Origin: Spizellomyces punctatus DAOM BR117 | Taxonomy: Eukaryota > Chytridiomycota > Chytridiomycetes > Spizellomycetales > Spizellomycetaceae | NCBI RefSeq assembly: GCF_000182565.1 | Contig: NW_015971547.1 | Location: 885,510 to 949,509 of the forward strand | Direction of reading: 5' to 3' | DNA length: 64,000 bases | Shown: piece by piece, positions 22,228 to 33,093 of the stretch | Numbering within the stretch: the first letter of the stretch is position 1 | How the letters are laid out: every line of letters begins with the position of its first letter | Position numbers and translations under genes: made by a program | The notes under the pieces: model-generated | The model's database searches: none | What the model saw: the letters and a program-made list of their open reading frames with translations, nothing else | What the model was told of the DNA's origin: nothing

Positions 22228-22827
22228 TGTAACGACGAGGACGTCTTCGAGAGATCGCGAGTAAGCCCAAATCGGACGCGGGAAGCACGAATCGCGTGAC
22301 CAACTCCACCGATTGGGTTACCGCGACCGAAAAAACCGGTTCGGAGAATGGCAATTGGCGCATTAGATTTCAGCGTGCCTCGTACAACCTGTGGAGGCCC
22401 GAGCCAGTGCGGAAAAGGAAGAGATCGGTACCGCCACCAATAAATCAGTTGCGGTGCAGCGACACCCATTAGTTTAGTTTAGTTTAACAGTTTATCCAAG
22501 AATCTTGTATAAAAAGGATGTATTCAATAAAATAAGTCGGGGGCAGAAGCCGTAGCGACACAAAATCCCCATAACTCGCTTCTCAACTCCAATCTTAGGT
22601 TAACAGGAACCTAACAGAGCGCTTCAACGGCCTGATCACCCGTACCGAAGCCTCTAAATCCTGCTCGGTTCACAACTAACCGACTCTCCTTGCCTCTCGC
22701 CCCCAAGTCGCTACCGACGCCCAAAGAAAGGATTCGGAGACTATGATTCCTAGTACGGCCACCCACATAACCTGCTAGGAGACCCAAGTCGTCTTTACCG
22801 TAGTCTACCAACAAAAAATCCGTTACA
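22228..22827 (+). repeat. 3' LTR
   Basis: 600 bp, preceded by the polypurine tract. Its first 475 bp are identical to the 5' LTR; its last 125 bp differ at seven sites, six of them C/T transitions. It ends 46 bp before the Fanzor ATG. Confidence 0.95.
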
Positions 22828-22873
22828 TCTGCCCATTTCCCAGGCTTTCATCCATTTTTCTATTCCAATCATC

Positions 22874-24760
22874 ATGCCACCAAAGAAGAAGCAAAAATTC
22901 GACAATCGACCTACCTGTCTGCATTCATGCAACAAGACTTCCTTTGCAAAGGCTTTCTTACCTAATGGGACCTACCGGCAGCGTCTTCTAGATTACATCG
23001 CCATCATCCATCAACTCGCCGACCATGCTTCCCACGCGCTGAAATTCTATCTCCTTTCAGCACCAACCTTTCCCACGGTAAATGAAGATACAATCGAAGC
23101 GATTCTCTATCTTCTCAACAAGGGGGAGGCTTGGCATCCAAGAAAGGAAGCAAAGAAGGCATGGCGGGATTGTTTGCTGCCATATGTTCAACGGTACTGC
23201 CAAATCATCGGCTTTGTTCACCCAAATCTACGAGGCGAGCAGCAATCAGTCAATTACCTGACAGCGAGTATGATGACGAACCTGAAAGTCAACGTTCAAG
23301 AGCATTTCATGCAGATGCTCCTTCGGTATATCAATCTGCGGCTTGACATGAAGGGACAGAAGCAGCAACTGCCACCTAAAAGCAATGTGCGAAAGGATTT
23401 CTTTGCTCGTCTTCGCTACTTGAAGTCAATTTTCCTTTTTGATATTGTGCCCGAGTCACTCGATGACTTGACCGCTGAAGAGAGTGAGCTTCTAGAAGAG
23501 ATGTGGTCCTTCATTCCCCTTTCTGACAACCAGCCGCTCGCATATTCGGTTGCTGTAGACCCTCTTGCCTTCTTTCCTGCATACTGCAAACTCTCTGGGC
23601 TGTATGAACGACATGGATTTCGACAGTTCAGTGCAATCCCTCTTCATCGGTCTCTCATCCAAAGCCATGTGCAAATCGACACCATCGTTCTCTACCAGCA
23701 TATCCTTTGCATCACACGAAGAGAAGCGGAAACTGTCGAAAAGGTCAATTTATGGTTGCGCGTCTGTAATCTACGTACCAAAGCTTTTCGGTCTCGCCGC
23801 GGTATGCAGTTTGAAGGCTTGATCATGACGGATGGGACCTCGGTGTCTGTATACCTAAAGCACCCAGGAGCAGACAAGTATGGAAAGCGTGGAGCGAGAA
23901 AGTCAGCAAAGAGTTTAGAGGACGAAGTTAAAGCGCAATACATGGAGAAAAACTTACCTGCTTGTCGAGCAGCAGAGAATGTCATCGTTATCGACCCAAA
24001 CAAGCACGATATTCTCTACTGCCAAGACAACAGTGGTATGACATTTCGCTACACCACCAACCAGCGAGCCGTGGAGACTGGAAGCCGTCGACAGCAAAGG
24101 CAATGGCAGCAGATGAAGAAAGAAGCTGGAGTTGACCTCATAGAATCACGAATACCAAGCCAGAAGATGATGAATCTCATAGACTTCATGCGTTACCTTC
24201 TTGTTCGCCGCGCTGATTGGGATCGTCGAAAGGAGTTCTACTCCCACCCTGCTCATACTAGATGGAAATGGCACGCATTCATAAACCGTCAGAAGAGCGA
24301 ATCAGACCTCATATCCAACATGCGCAACAAGTACGGCGAAAACTTCACCATTGTGATGGGTGATTGGAGCGACGCCAGTCGAACTGCGAGATTTCAGACC
24401 TCATCAAAGACGAAAGGTTGGCGCACCCTCTTTAAGCGGAACAGGATCAACTGCTTCCTTCTCGATGAGTACAAGACCTAATCTGTCTGCCCTCGCTGTT
24501 TGGCCTCATCTGATGACTTCCTTGAAAAGGACTTCAAAACACGACCTCATTCAAGACCTTGGCGCCGTCGCGAAGGCAAGATTGAAAAAGTCCACGGATT
24601 GCTGGGTTGTACCAACCCTAACTGTCAGCAAGCCTGGACGATGCGCTACTGGAACAGGGACACGCTGAGCACCTGCAACATGCTGATGATCGTGCAATCA
24701 ATGTTAGATGGACACGGTAGACCAGAGGTGTTCAACAGGAGTGTTCCAGGTGTAGTGTAG
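22874..24760 (+). pseudogene. Fanzor (eukaryotic TnpB-like RNA-guided nuclease), one in-frame stop
   Basis: The frame would encode 628 residues but has a TAA at 24479-24481 (codon 536). The N-terminus PPKKKQK resembles an SV40-type nuclear signal. RuvC-I is in VIVIDPNKHDIL (Asp374). A GDWSD motif precedes RuvC-II in FLLDEYKT (Glu532). The stop replaces what should be the Ser of the TnpB/Fanzor T-S-x-x-C-x-x-C motif, since Ser-Val-Cys-Pro-Arg-Cys follows it. A zinc ribbon (Cys539, Cys542, Cys579, Cys584) and RuvC-III NRDTL (Asp596) continue in the same frame. TCA to TAA is a single base change. Fanzors are nuclear, RNA-guided DNA endonucleases carried by transposons. This copy should be catalytically dead unless read through. 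No intron is needed. Confidence 0.9.
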
Positions 24761-24954
24761 ATTGGTTAGATTAGGTTTTCCGAGCCGGTTGTCGCGCGGT
24801 TCAATCCCTGGTGCGGGTGCTAGTGCCAATACCCATCGGCTCCGCACTAAGACGGGTTGGCGGAGAGAGCTGAACCATCTATTTTGTGTATTGATTGTGT
24901 ATAGCATAGCTAGTTTTCTGCCTTTTCTCTCATAATAACATGAGATGTTTTTTT
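24746..24954 (+). ncRNA. tRNA-like structured RNA candidate at the Fanzor 3' end, copy F
   Basis: Box-A-like TAGTGTAGATTGG (24753-24765) overlaps the Fanzor stop codon, and box-B-like GGTTCAATCCC lies at 24798-24808, a tRNA-like spacing. Hairpin GAGCCG/CGGTTC (24782-24787 with 24797-24802) corresponds to the hairpin in the copy at 3.75 kb with a compensatory A-T to G-C change. Further pairings are GGGT/ACCC and TAGTGC/GCACTA. A T7 tract at 24948-24954 could end a Pol III transcript of about 200 nt. Fanzor guide RNAs are known to come from the gene's 3' end; whether this is one, or a SINE inserted there, is unresolved. Confidence 0.45.
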
Positions 24955-25074
24955 GCATGATCAAACCAAAAGTAGTAGCTGTGAGCTTCTCCCTCTGTTC
25001 TTTGCACACGCTGGAAATGCTGCCAATGCTGTCGTCTCCTTTCCATCACGCCGACATGCGGTGCATAACGTCTC

Positions 25075-25176
25075 GAATTTGGCATGACGCAGGTCTAACC
25101 CCCCAGCAATGAACAAAATCCTCCAGAATTTGGAATGACGCAGGTCCAACCCCTCAGCAATGAACAAAATCCTCCA
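25075..25176. repeat. 51-bp tandem duplication
   Basis: Two adjacent 51-bp units (25075-25125 and 25126-25176) differing at three positions. It lies between the Fanzor locus and the ABC transporter and has no obvious coding role. Confidence 0.85.
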
Positions 25177-25771
25177 ATACAAAGAAACAATTACCATTTG
25201 CCATTGGAGTCAACGCGGGAGCGGGTCCACAGCACACACATTAATAATTACGTTCGTCGTAAGATCGGAACCTTCGAATCTGAAACGAACAAGACGATAA
25301 ACAGCTTGTCATAACTTGCCGTCCTACCGGCAACCGGTAAACGCTTCTAGGCCAGTTGCAACTTGCCACGTTCAAACGCTTTTCAATTTGGTAAATTGTT
25401 TGAAGACCCAAATATACTCAAGTTATTCCGCATCCGCCTGTTGCAATGGATTTGCTAAGCCCTCCGACAATTGGAGGGGGAAGATCGCTGGACATTTCAT
25501 GCGCCTTTTTATTTTTATTTCCGGGCTTCCGAAGGTTTGTTCAAGACAAAACACATACTTTGACAAATAGATTTGCAACAAGAATACAAGAGTTCTAGCG
25601 GCGGAAAAACTATCGTTCTCGTTTTTGTTCCATGCAAAGGTTCTTGTATTGGTTATAAAAGCAAAGGATTGAAGTGCTCCCCCCTAGTATGATAAAACCA
25701 TCAAAACAATACATTGCATTCAAACAAATAAAATACGGGATACTTGACGAAGATCACATAAACCATAAAGT
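25177..25771. other. Intergenic, promoter side of the ABC transporter
   Basis: No coding region supported. It should contain the transporter promoter and 5' UTR. Confidence 0.4.
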
Positions 25772-27804
25772 ATGCCGCCAAATTCCAAAATCTCTGATGA
25801 GCACCTCTCCATCAATGTCACCGACACGGACATCCCTACACCAAACCGGGGCGGCTCCCTATCCTGGAATAATGTCACTTACTCGATTGATCTGAAGACA
25901 AAGGACGATAACGGTAAACCAAAATCGCGGACGCTGCTGTCTGATGTGTCGGGTGAGGCCAAGAGAGGGGAGTTGGTTGCGATCATGGGAAGTAGTGGAG
26001 CTGGCAAAACGACGCTTTTAAACTGGTAAGTGATGACTTTTTTTTTTCTGACCGATGGATTTTTTTGAACTGACATTGTTGGTCCTACAGCCTCTCTGGT
26101 CGCTTGGGTACAGGTCACCTAAGTGGAAGCGTCACGCTCGATGGGCGTCCACGGAACCGGAAAACCTGGAAAAAACTCGTAGCCTTTGTTGAACAAGACG
26201 ACCAAATGTATAGCAACATCACCGTCCGCGAAACCATCAATTACGCTGCCCGCCTCCGTCTGTCATCCTCCCGATACGCTAAAGCTGAAAAAGCTTCTCT
26301 CACAGACGATGTTATCAAATCCCTTCGCTTATCCAAAGCCAAGGACACCTATATTGGTGATGGATTGACACGTGGTGTGAGTGGAGGTGAACGGAAGCGA
26401 ACAGCCATTGCCCAAGAGTTGGTGGGAAACCCCGAGATTCTGTTCCTGGATGAGCCGACGAGTGGACTAGATTCCAATTCGGCGTACGCCGTCCTTGAAA
26501 ATGTCAAAGCCGAAGCGATCCGAACTGGACGTATCGTCATCTTGACTATCCACCAACCCTCCAATGAAATTCTCTCGCTGTTGTCAAAGGTGGTGCTGTT
26601 GGCCGGTGGGTCGACAGTATTTTTCGGCCCAGTCGAAGATGCTTTGACGCATTTTGCGTCGCTGGGGTATACCTGCCCTGCACGGAAGAATCCTGCCGAC
26701 TTTTTCCTCGACTTGCTGACGATCGATGAGGAAACTCACGAAGAGGACACAGCGCGGGTCAAGAAGCTACAAGAAGCCTATCGACAGCTGGACCAGTCGA
26801 ACGTCCCCGTCACACACCCCTCTGAGCCAAAAATCTCTATGACCGTCTCTTTGGACGCCCTACCAGGAGATTCACCAGAACCAGCAGCGGGCTGGTCCAA
26901 CAACTGGTTTACAGAATTCCTTATCCTATTCGAACGCGCCTGGTTGGATGTGTTGAGATCCAAACCTGTAGTGATCGCCTCCTTTGTTCGAACGGCTGTC
27001 CTCGTTATTCTCATTGGGTTCGCGTTTTGGCAACTGGATAAGGACCAACGTGGGATTCAAAACAGGGCTGGAATTCTGTTCCTTTGGCCCATTAACCAAG
27101 TTTTTGTCACCATCCAACCTATTGTCGCAACTTTCCCCCTCGAACGTGTCATCATGCTCCGAGAACGGTCCGCGGGATCATACCGAGTATCCTCATTCTA
27201 CATTTCCAAAGTACTCTCCCAAGCGATTCCCGCCGTATTTTACTCCATGTTGGCATGTGTACCACTTTACTGGATGATAGGCCTTCAACATTCAGCATGG
27301 AAGTTCTTTGCCTGGCTGCTTATCAATGCCTTAGAGACAACAGCAGCAGTTGCGTTGGGTTTCATGGTCTCGAGCGGTGTTGAAACAGTACAGATGGCGA
27401 TGGCGGTTGCTCCGATGATCGCGGTTGTGTTTTTGCTATTTGGTGGAAACATTATCAATAATGGGAGTTTGGGCTGGTGGTTCAAGTGGTTGCACTACGT
27501 ATCACCCATTGGATGTGAGTATCTTCGTGGCTCTCTTATATGGCTTTACTCTTTTCTCACACCTTTTTCAAAATTAGACGCATACCGATCTTTTATGCAG
27601 CTCGAATTCCGAGGTCTCAGCCTTTCCTGCCAACCTGACGAACCTTGCACACCCACCGGTGAACTTGTCCTGCAACAACAAGATCTGAACGGGCTCTCTG
27701 TATGGGCATGTGCAGGAATCTTGGTGGCGTTGAGTACATGGTGGTTCTTGACAGGCTATGTGTTGTTAAGGAAAACGTCCAAGCCGAAAATGAAAGTCTT
27801 GTGA
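25772..27804 (+). CDS. ABCG-type half-transporter
   Basis: Three exons: 25772..26025, 26091..27514, 27578..27804, 634 residues. It has one nucleotide-binding domain followed by one membrane domain, the ABCG (White/BCRP) order and length. Walker A GSSGAGKTT (about 73-81), signature VSGGERKR (181-188), Walker B ILFLDE with the following D-loop (201-213), and H-loop ILTIHQP are intact. Six or so hydrophobic helices follow. The 63-bp second intron (GTGAGT...ATTAG) restores SPIGYAYRSF, a typical ABCG join before the large C-terminal loop. It should dimerise to export lipids, sterols or hydrophobic compounds; the substrate cannot be told from the sequence. Confidence 0.93.
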
Positions 27805-28059
27805 AATGGAAGGGCGGGGTGCTGAATGGACATTAGATATGACATTTGAATACTAGTAATTTCGTATGGTTTTTTGGTGTATAAGCTAGAAAAAATAGTG
27901 ATAAATATACAGTGAAATTGGGTCAATTTAAGTTTGCACAAGATCGTCTATGGGTCAAAACATTGCCATTAAAAGTTTAGAATTTTATAACCCTTCCCTC
28001 CCCCACCACCGAAAAACCAATAATGAAAAAAAGCATAAATACGTTTTCGCACCTTCTCT

Positions 28060-31000
28060 CTATCCAAGCCCAACAGCCAACGCCTCTTGCACCTTGCGAC
28101 TGCTCTTTAACAAACTCAAGCTGTCCACTCCAGATGCATGTCCCTCCTTCTTTACCCTTCTTTCCAGCACGTCCTCTCGGTCCTTTTTTCTGGCTTTCGG
28201 CTCACCGGTATGAACCCTCTGCAAATGCCCACCGACCCCTCTCAAAATCTCTCTCAAGATTCTAATTTGGTCTCCCTTGGTATCCATGCTTTGTATGCAC
28301 TGCCGGAGCCGGTCACCCAATGCTCGGAGTGTCGGTGGTGGGGTGGGGTTGGTCGTCGTCTGGGCGGCGGCACTGTCGTATTTTTGAACAAGCGTGTGAT
28401 AATGTCTAGAGGAAAGATACGTCAGGCCAACCACAAAATAAAGAAAGCGACATCGTAAAAGGGTGCACACCTTTTCAACGCTTCAAATTCTTCCTCCAAT
28501 CCCTTCAACACCTTTTTCAAAATTTCAACTCCACCATCAGTGCTCAGCATCTCGTCATGAAAAGAAGCGTGATCGTCCCATGGTTCACCAAGAGTTTGTG
28601 TAGATTTTCCTGTGGTGTGTGGTTGATCGGTTGGTTTTACGGTACGGTGAACAGTGATTTCATCCTTGTCCTTTTGAGGCTTATCCCGTCGACTGCAGAC
28701 GGAGCATAATGCCGGGTTATGAGCTTTGAGTAGGGAGAAGACTCTTTGAATGTTGGCTGTTACAGAATACGATTTCGACGTGCTCTGCGAGTCAGCCAAG
28801 GAGACATGTCAATGAGGCCATCTGACCGGGTAACCCAAGCTCAGTAGCATACCGTTCCAATAATAAAGGGCATTTGCCTGCCTCCGACAACTCCCTTGAC
28901 GACCCCCCGCTCATCTTTCGATCCATGTGTGCAAAATAAAGTTCCATTTCGCGGGGGAGACTTGATGACGACTCGAGGTTTGATTCCTGATGTGGGCACG
29001 AGCTTTTGCCGAGGTCGGCCAATCTCAATTTTCTTCCAGACGGGATTGACTCCGTCCCTCGTGTGCTGAGTCGTAACCTATGTAAACTCGATACAATAAG
29101 CAACCCATCTCTCTCGGCAAGTAAAACCTCGGATTCATACCTTTCTCTCCCCCTTTCTAACCTCAACCTTCCCATTCCTCCCCAAGCGCACCTGCCCAAC
29201 AACCAGCTTCCTCAGCCTGTCACGATCCTCTCGAGAGACCCGACCTCCATCGTGATTCAATCTTTCAACACGTTCTCGTTCGATTTCCTTTTGGAGCGCG
29301 TCGATTTCTTCCGGGTGGAGGAAGCTGTCTTCAGTGAGGGAAGGGGCATCCGAACGGATTGAGCGGCTGAATAAGTCGGTTGACGGAGGTCGAGTTGGGG
29401 AGGGTTTACGCGGAGAGACTGATTTGGGTCGGGTAGGAGAAGGGTTACGTTTGGAGGGAGATGCGCGGGTTGAGGACCGTTGAGGCGAGCGTTTGTCCTG
29501 ATGGGAGCGTTGGGGAAGTGGATTGGAACGTTGAGGCGACGCTTGCTGTCTTCCAGTTAATTTTGTATCATGGGTCGCGGTCCTAACCTCCTCTTTCACA
29601 CCATCATTCAATACCCGGGCTTGATCGACCTTTGCCTGCTTCCCATCACCATCCTGAGTTGATTCCATAGCTCTCTTCAATTCTTTCACTTCCCTCCTAG
29701 CAGCCTCCAACTGCTCAACCACCCTATTTCTTTCCAGCTCGACTTCCAAAGCAGTCTCCTTGGACCGCTCTAGCTGCCTCTGCAAAATCTCTGACCGCAT
29801 TTTAAGCGAATGAAGCTGGTTCTCAATTTTAAGCTGGTCCAACAGGTCCTTGTCAGGAATCTGACTATGGAGGTCGCTTCCAATGTCAATTTTCTTGGTT
29901 TCCACATGTTTAGCTGAATGACTCTCTTTCAATCGCCCCTGCTCGAACAGGACAAGGCCCCTAGTCCTAGTCAACTCGTCCTCCAATTTTGCAATCTTTT
30001 CCTTCGCGGCGACCTTTTCGCCTTCCAGCTTCCCAACACGCTCTTGTAACGTTCGTAATGCATTTACCACGGCGCGAGTATTGCTATCCTCCGGGACGTT
30101 GACAAGCGGTAAATGACGATGGATGCCATCAAAGGGATCACTGTAGCTGGGGACCGTGCGAAATGTCGGAGTGACATCGTCTAGGATATCTGCCATGGAC
30201 ATGCGCAAGCCAGAAGGGAGCTCAACAGGTGGGGAAGCAGGCCCTGTCCCTCCAGGCAAGAGATCCAGCGAAGAGGGCGATCGCGGCGTGTCTTCACCAA
30301 GCACATCACGATGCACTGCTCGATGCTCAGCTTCAACAGGAGCAGAGCCCTGAAAAGGATCATTCTCGTCTGATCTGGACTCTGCACGTATGTGCTCCGG
30401 AAAAGAAGGCTCTGCAAAGGAAATCGATACCCCGGGTTTGATTGGAATATTATCGCTCAGGCGGGAAAAAGATCTCGGTGGCTCGCGGGTTGGAGATTGG
30501 GAGAGCCGGTACTGCTGGATACTTGGGGACGAGCTCTGCGGTGAGAACCGCGGTAGCGGACTACGCGATACGCCTCTTCGAGACTCGTTATTTATGTTCG
30601 AATCTGGCGCCTGCATAAATTCCTCCTTCACGACAACGTGGGACCTCGCAGTGCTTTTCGGCGACTCTCCAACCGTCCGCAAATCTGGAGACGGCGTACG
30701 GATTCTCATAGTACCCATTTCCATCTCTAAGCCTTTCACGCCCTCGTCATCAAATGGCGATCCCCCTCGCTCAAACTCTAAAACACTCTCCTCATCAATG
30801 GTTTTGACGCCTGCATCATCATACAGAATAGGAGAAGACCCAGCACTCCTTCCCTCAGATCGATAAAAGTCCCGCTCCACATCGCCAATCTCGCGCTCAA
30901 TGAGTTTGCTAAACCTATCGCCCCCATAGCTCGCCTGGCGTTCAACGTCGAAGGATAGACTGAACCCGTTGGAGAAATCATGGCCAGCCGTTCTGTGTGT

Positions 31001-31300
31001 TCCAAACTCTTCGCGGAGCTCGCGTTCCATTTGTTCAATAAGGGCATTAGGGTCGTCTGGGAAGGTGTCGGGGTTGAACGAACTGTGCAACGTGGTTAGG
31101 TCGCGACTCTCCGCTAGTCGATCTGGAAAGTGTGTTATATTGGCTTTTCCAGTATGGAAAGGCGCACGAAAGCACATGCCGGAAACAAACCTACCACTCT
31201 TTTCGTCCTTTCCAAAATTCACTTCTGCAAATACTTCATCCAATTGGAGATCCCTCGAAAGGGAATCCATAAAACTTTGCAAACCCTCGGAGGCCGACAT
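28060..31300 (-). CDS. Cep57-related centrosome/spindle-pole-body protein
   Basis: Four exons: 31300..29141, 29077..28853, 28784..28471, 28405..28060, 1014 residues. The long N-terminal part is Ser/Pro-rich with a coiled coil around residues 430-570. Exons 2-4 rebuild a Cep57 microtubule-binding-type region: MPFIIGT, SYSVTANIQRVF, HNPALCSVCSRR, and a coiled coil with GDQIRILREIL. Relatives anchor or bundle microtubules at centrosomes or spindle pole bodies. A 72-bp stretch inside exon 1, near residue 33, has good splice consensus (GTAGGT...TTCCAG) and a length divisible by three, so the true protein may be 24 residues shorter. Confidence 0.85.
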
Positions 31301-31689
31301 AAAGGATACAAAGTTTACATATACAAATGAAGAGCGCCGGCGCTAACCCAAACCAAGTTCACGCAAGATCGCACGCATCGACACGGAAAGCCGATGCCTT
31401 GGACGCGAATGTTGGTAAGATTCTTCAAGGGACGCAGCGAAGGACGCGTGCCAAACTGTTCCCTAATGTTGCTCCGTAAGACCCATGGTCATGTGATGTA
31501 CAAATCTCAACATGCTCTTCAACAATCAGGAATACTGATATTTTATAATAGGCTTGCGCTCATTCTATGCCAGCGCATACCAATATTCGATAGATAAAAA
31601 TAAGCACAAACGCTACTCAACAATCAAACTACACATCCACAAACACCACTAGCACGCTCTAACAAAACAATTAACAAACCCATACAGAT
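31301..31689. other. Intergenic
   Basis: Holds the Cep57-like promoter side and the 3' flank of the velvet gene. No gene seen. Confidence 0.4.
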
Positions 31690-33093
31690 CTACACCTTTC
31701 CACTCCCATTCAGCACCCCACCGTTGCTCCCACTGTTCCCACTGCTCCCGCTGACACCACTGCTCCCGCTCACACCACTAGCGCCGCTTCCACTGCTCCC
31801 ACTACTTCCAGTGCTGTCTCCTGAACCTCTTTGAACAAGGTACGCAGGCGGATCCGCATCTCTGTTAGACAATTGATTAGGCTTTGTGCTCAGATTTGAG
31901 CGCACGTGAATCTCTATGATGCCCTGTTTGGCAAGAGCGCGGGAGAGGGGGGTGGGTTCGCGCTTGCCAGGAAAGTCTTTGGGCTTGTACGCGGTGAAGG
32001 GTTTTGAAAGGTGTGTGGAGAGGAGGGATTTTGTCGCGTGGGTGATTTTGGCGGCGCTGCAATAGAGGTTTTTGTGAAGCTTTGAATCATCAAGGGAATG
32101 CAACATGTTATATTGAGAATGCATACCTTGAGCCCAGATCTGCCAACGAGAACTTTAGAGCATATATACCTGGACACCGTACCGACAAGTCAGGAAAGGC
32201 AAACATGATCCGTTTGTTCCCATCCGTGTCGGTGAACTTGTGCGCCATGCTAACCAATGAGCCAACCAGACAATGTGTGCTGCTATCCCTTCCCATCTGT
32301 GGTGGGCCAGATCCATGATCCGGTCCCGTATATGGCATCATGTGGTTCGTGGTATGCACTGCTGCTTGTGCTGCTTGAATCGCCGCTTCCCGCTCACGAG
32401 CCTGCGACGCGCTCCAATATGGATTCTCTAGCAGGCTTTTGTCTGTCATACCGTCTGCGGTCCAGAGCGACGCGTGGACGATCATAAAAGGTGCTTCGCG
32501 GAGATTGGCGGGGATTTCGTTGCCGTTGGAATCATAGGTGATGAGCTCGAGAATAGGAGGAGGATCGATTGATCGGCGGTCTAGGGTATTGTTTATACAT
32601 TAATATAAATAAATGGCCCACATTCTCGGTCTGTGGAAAATATACCCTTGTTGCCGAAACCACAGCATCGAACGACCTCTGGGTGTTGAAGTATTCGGAG
32701 ACCATGTCGTTGTCTGTCGGAGTGCGATTAACAAATCCATGCGTCAGCAAATTGCCTCCACGGTGCCTCCATCATCGTCATCTGAACCGCGCCATTTGGG
32801 CGGATTCCCACGATGACGTTGCGGACGCCCACATTATAAAAGCAACATTTTTTTGCAGCCTACCTTCGCGAAGATGGTAGCGAGTTTACACCTGTTGTCC
32901 CCGTCATCATTGTGGTCGCCGCTGTTGTGATCAAAACGTCTATTGTGGGTTGCGTCGTTGTTGCTGTTGGCTGCTGGGTTCCCATTGTCGATGGCGATAT
33001 AGTAGTCAAGTGTCCAGCACCGCTACCGTTTAGGGTTGCAGCGTTCCCGGCAACGACGGCTTGCCCCGACGCATGTCCGGCCCGCGACAACAT
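31690..33093 (-). CDS. Velvet-domain transcriptional regulator
   Basis: Four exons: 33093..32864, 32713..32646, 32580..32127, 32056..31690, 372 residues. Splicing restores velvet signatures in order: QHPEVVRCCGFGNKDRR, SIDPPPILEL, FMIVHASLW, LVGSLVSMAHKF, IMFAFPDLSVRCPGIY, and FPGKREPTPLSRALAKQG. Velvet proteins are fungal nuclear regulators with an NF-kB-like DNA-binding fold that link development, spore formation and metabolism. The N-terminal ~75 residues are Thr/Ala-rich, and the C-terminus carries a Ser/Gly tail of about 35 residues (repeats of SGSSG and SGVSGSSG). It cannot be assigned confidently to VeA, VelB, VosA or VelC. An additional 5' exon is possible. Confidence 0.92.

Larger units (their letters stand above)
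13937..22827 (+). mobile_element. Full-length Ty3/gypsy chromovirus LTR retrotransposon
   Basis: An 8.9-kb element with 600-bp direct LTRs (13937-14536 and 22228-22827), each starting TGTAAC and ending GTTACA. A primer-binding-site candidate TGGTGGAGAAGCGCGACG follows the 5' LTR at 14537, and a polypurine tract AAAGGGGGGA (22218-22227) abuts the 3' LTR. One uninterrupted gag-pol frame fills the interior in the order protease, RT, RNase H, integrase, chromodomain, which is Ty3/gypsy order. The LTRs differ at 7 of 600 positions without indels. No target-site duplication is visible (CTTTC left, TCTGC right). The element looks recent but the locus may have recombined. Confidence 0.95.

Noticed and set aside
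24461..24540. An intron that would remove the Fanzor stop codon
   Set aside because: The only GT...AG pair around it would also delete the conserved Glu-Tyr-Lys-Thr and first CxxC, so it cannot restore a Fanzor.
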